The notes under the pieces: generated by a model
What the model was told of the DNA's origin: nothing
The model's database searches: none
What the model saw: the letters and a program-made list of their open reading frames with translations, nothing else
Origin: Ceratotherium simum simum
Taxonomy: Eukaryota > Chordata > Mammalia > Perissodactyla > Rhinocerotidae
Assembly (NCBI RefSeq): GCF_000283155.1
Contig: NW_004454173.1
Location: 8,974,607 to 9,038,606 of the forward strand
Direction: 5' to 3'
DNA length: 64,000 bases
Shown here: one piece after another, positions 58,000 through 64,000 of the stretch
How positions within the stretch are numbered: the stretch's first letter is position 1
Layout: every line of letters begins with the position of its first letter
Translations under genes and position numbers: made by a program

Positions 58000-60900
58000 A
58001 AGAATTTGACCCAGCAAATGAACATGTTACACAGCTAGCTGATTGCTGGAGATGGGAGCCGTTAGATTAAAGGATAGGAGGACATCAGAAGTCCTTCGAG
58101 AAATCTGGGCACATTTACAGTTGGAATATGAGCAGCTCTGCTCTCTGAGCTATTTACATAAGGGTGCGTAGTGAGTTACCTTAGAAACAGATTCTTCTTG
58201 TGGCATTTGAGCTTCCTCTGTGATTCTAGGATATTAATAAAAGCAGATCTGAAGCTCTCTGTAAATCTGAATTGCTGTGGAAATGTTTAACACCTAAGTT
58301 TGAGAACTCCATAAACAAACCTCACTATTTCAAACCTGCAGAGAATTTCCTCCATGATCTTTCCCTTTACCAATGACTCTGTAGTATATGGGTATATATA
58401 TACATATCTAACATATATAGTCTGAAGTCTTAATTTTTGGTAGGAACTCTGGAGCCTTTTTGCATTTGAAATAGTCATAGCGTGGAATTTATGACTGAGG
58501 GTTCTAGGTAGACCTCAGTAAACCCTGGTAGGCCACGCAGAACCACCCAGTGAATGTTTATCGCTTGGTAGATTGAAGTTCTAACTTCATTCCTGCAGCG
58601 TGTGTCCCCCAGATAACCTGAAGAGGCCTGAAACACATCCTTTCCCTGGAGCTAGTGAAACTCTCTCACCAACTTTATGGGTAGCTTTGAGGAATTTTGA
58701 TGTAGTGGAGATGAACATGTCGTCTTCATTTATAGATGAGGGAATTGCTTGTAAGTTTAAAGCTTGTGCGTTTGTCTGCATATGTTGAAGAATGGCATCA
58801 TTAACAACAGCTGTTCTCTCTGTGATATCTTCCAGTGATGCATTGTGTCTGGAGGATACCATAAGTGGCATGAGTTACATTTATCAGAGGATATTTGGGT
58901 TTTTGTGCTTCTCTTATCAGCAAGACAGTAATGCTTATTATACTTTAAAGAGGCACATGCCTTAAAAAAAAAATCAGTTGATAGATGGGCAGCAGGGAAA
59001 AGGATTCTTGTTTGAGTAGAATAGTTAGTAGCACAGATCACTGTTTCTGCATTGAAGTGGGTGTCTATGAGTTTATGTGCTTAACTAGCTATTTGAATAA
59101 TCAGCTTTAAACTAGTAATTGAAGTAACAGGTTTAAAATCTCATCATTTTTCTTAGCCTGACAGATTAAAGTAAAAGAAAGGGCATGTCTATGGTTATAC
59201 ATTTCCATTAAAATAGCTACATTCCTCTAAAACCTATTTAAAGGAGCAAATGCCTTACTCACAAAAGCTCTGTTAATAATTGCAAGCTTATATTATTCTA
59301 GGCTTTCTGATTGAGGTTTGATGACAAGGTGACAGGTATTATTTGAAGTGTGTGAATTTAGGAGTTCCAAAAACATTTTCAATCTTATTTTCTTAGTTTC
59401 TATACTCTGGATCCTCAAAACAGTTCTTAATACTTAGGAGCAATTAATGTCAGTTTTATAGAGTGAAATTGCTGTCTGCTTAAAAACTGCTTTTCTTTTT
59501 TGTTTTTCCCCAGTGAGGACTGATGACAGAGTGGTAATTTGTAGTTGTCGTTCCACAGAAGTGCGGGCCACTTGGTGCGAGGGAGAGTGACGGAGAAAAC
59601 CTTACCTTTAGGTCATTAACTCTTTAAATATTTCTTTTTAAATTATCTTGAAGCAAAATACGAGTCATGGCATTATAAAGCACATTATGGAAATTATGGA
59701 GAAGCTCTCAATGTCTAATGTTTACTTTGTTTAGCAGAAGGCTCTTTTCTTTTTTAGTTCGTCTTTGATCTTCCCAGATCCCTCCATCACTCTTCTGCCC
59801 CTAAAGAAGTAATGCTTATTAAAGCTGTACTTGGTAGCTTATCATTCTCTGTGGGGAAGATGTCAGAGTCCTTTTAAATTTTTATTTTCCCCATGAGTTG
59901 GCTTTATAGTCAAAGACCTAACTGGAATTAGTTTTAAGAACATTTCAGGGCAAGAGTTCCATTTAGAATTTCCCCAAAGAGTCTGAAACTAAGCAAAATA
60001 CATATTTTGTGTGGGACTATGTTTACAAATTGGATGCCAATGTGAAATGTCATTTTCCATATCAGTTGGACGATTTTCCTTTCCATTAGCTACTCTATTG
60101 CAGAGCTCATATTTATACTAGTATTCTTTTTGGAGTGAAATCTTAGTATTTTGCTACCAGGAAGTAGAATCCCATTCATTATGAGTGATGGTAGTAGATC
60201 CTAGTTGAACTGCACTGTGCTAACAGAAGACTGTAGAGGTACTTGCTGTTCGTCAGCAAGCAAGCTTCCGTATCTTTTAGTGAGAAACTGGAAGAATTGA
60301 AAGAGAAAAAGAAGGAAACTGTAAGGTAGGCATTATTGGCTTCAAGTAGAAATATAACTAGCATTTTGGTTTAACCAAATAGATACAATCTATGTAACTA
60401 TATAATAGTATAAAATAGATCACACATGTATGTAGAATTAGTTAGGAATATTTGGATCCATTATCATGCTTAGAAAACAGTGCTTCCCAGTTCTTATGTG
60501 AAATTCCCTGCCAGTGGAGAGGGATATGTAAAAGGAGTATTTTCAAATGTTCTTTGATTGGGGCCACTTTGGCTGGGCAGACCTAAGAGACATCAATTAC
60601 CACCCACCTAATCTAATTATATTTGCAACCACAAAGATCCCATTAAAGCTGCTGCTTTTGATGGGATCCCATTATTATTAACGTTTGCCAGACACAGAAG
60701 TATTGACATTGTCATGTTATTAACATTACTATTCTAAGAGCTCAGTCATCAAGGACCCCAGAAGACTTCTTTCTGATAACCACTAATGAAGGTGATAAAA
60801 TGTATAGCAATAGTCATTTTAGTAATGAACAATTTTACTACCTGCTTAGTTCGAAGCTTGTGTCAACAAATGAAAGGAAAAAATAAGGAAAAGTATTGAA

Positions 60901-61360
60901 CACTAAGCATTGATTTAGGTTGAGAGGATTGATGTGTTTATTCATAGACAGAAGGGGGCCAGTATAAATAAGAATGTGAGGCTGCCATGTCCTAGGACCT
61001 AGCAGAAACATGTGCAATGGATTAATAACTTGTGCTGGAATGGTTTTCTGGCTATAAATGAAAATTTCATTAGATAAAAGATTTATATTTCCCTCATCAC
61101 AAACATAGTGGCAACCAGATTAAAACTTGTGTAATTGTTGGCAGGGTTATCTTTCTGAGACAGATTAACCGCACCAGTCTGTGCTGTTTATAGCAGTGAC
61201 AGTGGAGGATAAGGGACCCTTTTGAGACTCTGAAAAAGACAGGAACATCATCTCCGGCTAAAACCTCATTCATCCAACATTTTGCAAATAGTTTAAAATT
61301 TATAAAAACCAACGCTAGATCTTATAGGAGGTTAGCCTCCAGATTAAGCAAACCTAATTT
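58000..61360. other. Repeat-poor intronic block
   Basis: No interspersed repeat was recognised over about 3.3 kb. A coding-like open frame lies at 58587-58871 (minus strand; see findings). The segment 60560-60760 has several ATTA/TAAT cores ('catcaattaccacccacct', 'aatctaattatatttgc', 'attattattaacgtttgcc'). Confidence 0.4.
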
Positions 61361-61559
61361 ATGGAGGCCCGTCGAATTCAGTTCAGTTTGATTCAATAAG
61401 TATTTCTTGAGTGCCTTCTATATGCCTGACGTTGTTGCTAGATTCTAGGATTTGTGATAAGTCTGTATCACGGATATGTTTGAAGTAAAATGAATTTCAC
61501 GTGTGTTGGATGCCAGCAGTAGTAAAAACTCCAAAGGAGGGTAGTTAAGGGGAGCTCCC

Positions 61560-61720
61560 CAAGATCCTGCTTTAGAATGTTATCTGCTGGGAATATTGAC
61601 AGCTTGCCAAGTGCAGTTCTATCATTTTGCAGGTAAGGAAATGGAAGCTCAAGTTGTTAAGCATCTTTCCCAAGATCACAGCTAGTTACAGAAGTGGACC
61701 TGGCTCATGGTGCCTCATAA
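61560..61720 (+). repeat. MIR SINE fragment (sense)
   Basis: 'attttgcaggtaaggaaatgg', 'aagctcaagttgttaagcatc', 'tttcccaagatcacagctagt' and 'tacagaagtggacctggctca' match the MIR core. Confidence 0.75.
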
Positions 61721-61764
61721 CTATTTTAGTGTTATTTCCCCTGTCTCTTGTAACCATTTTTTTC

Positions 61765-62125
61765 TGTTTATTGTAGGATTCCATTTATATGGAATGCTCA
61801 GAAAAGGCAAATTATAAAGACAGAAAGTAGATGAGTGGTTCCCTGGGGCTGAGGATGACAATGGGGATTAGTTTTATATGGTTATGAGAGATCTTATTGG
61901 GGTGATGAAAATGTTCTAATACTGGGTTATAATGATGGTTGCACAACTTGATAAACATACAGAAAGTACTGAACTACACTTAGAATGGATGAATTTTATA
62001 GCATGTAAATCATACTTCAATACAATCTTGCTGTTCAAAGTGTGTTGCTGGACCAGCAGCCTCAGCGTTACCTGGGAGCTGATTAGAAAAGAAAAACCTT
62101 AGCCTCCTCTCCTAACCTCTTAAGG
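61765..62125 (+). repeat. L1 3' end (sense) followed by MER5A fragment
   Basis: 61765-62030: 'ggattccatttatatggaatg', 'agatgagtggttccctggggc', 'ggggtgatgaaaatgttctaa', 'gatggttgcacaacttgataa' and 'gaattttatagcatgtaaatc' form an L1 tail. 62033-62125: 'aaagtgtgttgctggaccagc', 'agcctcagcgttacctgggag' and 'ctgattagaaaag' match the start of MER5A. Confidence 0.8.
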
Positions 62126-62564
62126 AAAAAAATAAGAATAATTGTAAGCTAAATAATCCCTTGAAATATTTTGATGATGATAATTATTGTCTTGTTTAGT
62201 CAGCTATATATTTTTGTTGTATTTTATAGAAAATATAGAAGTAAGCTTTAGCCTAGCTCCTGTCAAAGGTCTTATAAATGTCAAATTTATCATGTCTGAA
62301 TTAATATAATTTAACTCTATTCTCATTCTGTTGGAAAATACTGGGTATTTTTTCTTGAGATGTAAAGGGTTGCATGTTATCATTAGAATAGGTACTTTTA
62401 TAGATTTGAATTTGGGAAAAAGTATTTGGGTCCTAATTGAAAACTTAGTTTTTAAAATATTAAATCATTAAAAATGGTAAACACGAAAGACTAGAAACAT
62501 GCAAAATGCATTAAAATGTTAAATGAAAGAAGTAGGATATAATATCGTGTGTGTATATTCAGAT

Positions 62565-63310
62565 ATTCAAAACTATTGATTGCCTAGTCTATGGTAGTCA
62601 GTCAACTAGATGCTCACAACAGGGCAAAGACAAAAATTAACCTACTACCTGATCTCCTGGAGTTTCTAGTTTAGTGAGGAAGACAGATGTTAAAAAGAAA
62701 TAATTATGTAAGTCCTCAATAAGCTACAATTACAATAAGTGTTAAGAAGAAGAAGAAAGAGGCGCTGTGAGAGAATATCTCAGGCGGCGTAATTTAGTCA
62801 GGGTTATGGGGGGCTGGTTGTTGGGCAAAACATTCTGAAAAGCGAAGTGTAAGCTGAGCGCTGGAGGGAGATGAATGGGCGCTGGGGAAGGGGGAGCTTT
62901 CTTAGCTAGAGGGAGGAGCCTGGTGAAGTGAGATGCTGAAAGGAGGCGGTGAGATGCTAAAGAGTCAAGTACACTAGAGAGTGGGTGAAGATGAGAGGAG
63001 CCTTCTGAGTCCTCTGGACGATTGTGGGCTTTATCCTCAGTGATTTTAAGTCATTTTAAACACTGAATGACTTGATCAAATATGTATTTTAAAAAGACCA
63101 CAAAGGCCATTCTGTGGAAACACAGGTAGGAGTGAATGCAAAGAGATCACTTAAGAGGCTAAGTGGTTCAGGTAGGAAAAATGCTGACTTGGATCCGGGT
63201 ATTACCTGTGCAAGTGGTAAAAGGCAGGTAGATTCAAGAGTTATTTAGATGGAAGAGTGGGTAGGCCTTGATGATGAATTCTAGATAAAGGATAAGGAGT
63301 TGTCTTAGGT
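62565..63310 (+). repeat. Old purine-rich interspersed repeat, copy 4
   Basis: 'ctcctggagtttctagtttag', 'tgtgggctttatcctcagtga', 'cactgaatgacttgatcaaat', 'ccattctgtggaaacacaggt' and 'tagattcaagagttatttaga' parallel copies 2 and 3. It is followed at 63315-63495 by a sense L1-like 3' end. Confidence 0.55.
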
Positions 63311-64000
63311 TCCCATATAATATGATTACAGCTATGCAAATTACAAGGAAAAACCATGGAACAAATGTGCAAAAATAATCAGAGTTGTGTTAAGAGGAGG
63401 GATTATAAATTCTTTTTCCTTCCCTCTCTCTTTTTTTTATAACTGAATTTTTGTAAGGCTGATATTACTTCTATAATTAATAAAAGAACTTTAACAAACG
63501 CTGAATGATTGCTGATATTTAGAGTATTGGTTAATCTATCTCCAGAGGATTGCAATGACCTTAGTTCCATAATTTTGCCTTATTTTTGAGCTTAGTGCAT
63601 TTTCAAGTGATACAAATGATGTTTCTATCTCTCCTCTTGGGACAAAAATCAACAGTCTGATAAATCTCTTAGATTGAAGTAATTCCTGTTACTTGTGCCT
63701 GCATTTTGCTTTCCTCAATTTCATTACATTACCTTCTACTTACATTCCTTCGTACTGTGGGTGTTATTTGAGATTTCAGAACCTCCTTTGTTTGGGGCTG
63801 GTTGACACGTGCCAATGGCTGTGGACCACAGGTGCACTCTTGTCGGGAGTCTATTGAGATCACTTTAGCCAGGATGATGCAAAATGAGATTCTTCCTCAT
63901 TTTGGTGGAGTCTTTAAAAAGGTAAACATTAACTAAATATAATTCATTCTTAAATGCTTGATAAAAATTTTATTATATATGAGTCTGAAGATGGGTTTCC

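Larger units (their letters stand above)
48827..64000 (+). other. SYT16: Inferred downstream intron of SYT16
   Basis: No C2-domain or linker exon was recognised downstream, so the intron after the transmembrane exon probably continues to the window end. It carries three ERE SINEs, several LTR, MIR, L1 and L2 fragments and a repeat-poor block at about 58.0-61.35 kb. About 48833-49745 holds nothing I can name. Confidence 0.6.

Noticed and set aside
1..64000. CRISPR arrays, operons, phage or bacterial systems
   Set aside because: The sequence is mammalian intron with SINEs, LINEs and LTRs; the only regular short-period repeats are microsatellites and the AT minisatellite.

Overview
The window is mammalian nuclear DNA and almost entirely non-coding. 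Seven SINE copies have the layout of the tRNA-derived equine repetitive element (ERE) family: a GGGGCCGGCC-type head, an internal pol III B-box, and a 'gaggaagattggc...gttagctcagg' 3' part ending in an A-tail. ERE elements are typical of Perissodactyla, so the source is most likely an equid or a close relative. Ancient mammal-wide repeats (MIR, L2, L1M, MER5A, MLT1-type MaLR LTRs) fill much of the rest. A 285-base run of N shows that this is a draft assembly.

The only protein-coding sequence I can defend is one internal exon on the + strand at 48647-48826. It is 180 nt, phase 1 at both ends, with a good polypyrimidine tract and acceptor and a consensus GTGAGC donor. It encodes a short luminal stub, one transmembrane helix and a basic/cysteine-containing juxtamembrane segment. 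These closely resemble the N-terminal membrane anchor of synaptotagmin-14. The residues differ from SYT14 at many positions, whereas SYT14 itself is strongly conserved among mammals, so the best call is its paralogue SYT16. The remainder of the window is then best read as SYT16 intron: at least 48.6 kb upstream of the exon (if no first exon was missed) and at least 15.2 kb downstream.

Layout. 1-5 kb: MLT1 LTRs, and a MER5A element split by an ERE. 5-7.4 kb: repeat-poor. 7.4-15.5 kb: L2 pieces, L1M, LTRs, MIRs and a CA microsatellite. 15.5-22.3 kb: mostly unique, with one ERE and one hAT-like element. 22.4-22.8 kb: a 40-bp-period, near-palindromic AT minisatellite containing the N gap. 23-28.6 kb: an ERE, an L2 split by an LTR, and L1M. 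28.8-36 kb: sparse repeats and one weak cryptic-exon candidate. 36-47 kb: copies of an old purine-rich repeat, a repeat-poor 4 kb block (about 38-42 kb), several L1 tails, and an LTR nested in an old repeat. 47-49.7 kb: low-repeat sequence around the exon. 49.7-57.7 kb: LTRs, MIRs, three EREs and a tiny hairpin-forming MITE-like element. 58-61.4 kb: repeat-poor. 61.5-64 kb: MIR, L1, MER5A and old repeats.

I found no bacterial-style operon, CRISPR array, RNA gene or complete transposase. The point most worth following up is that this exon would give SYT16, usually described as lacking a transmembrane segment, an SYT14-like membrane-anchored isoform. Repeat family names are by-eye assignments without a database search, and boundaries without a stated duplication are approximate.
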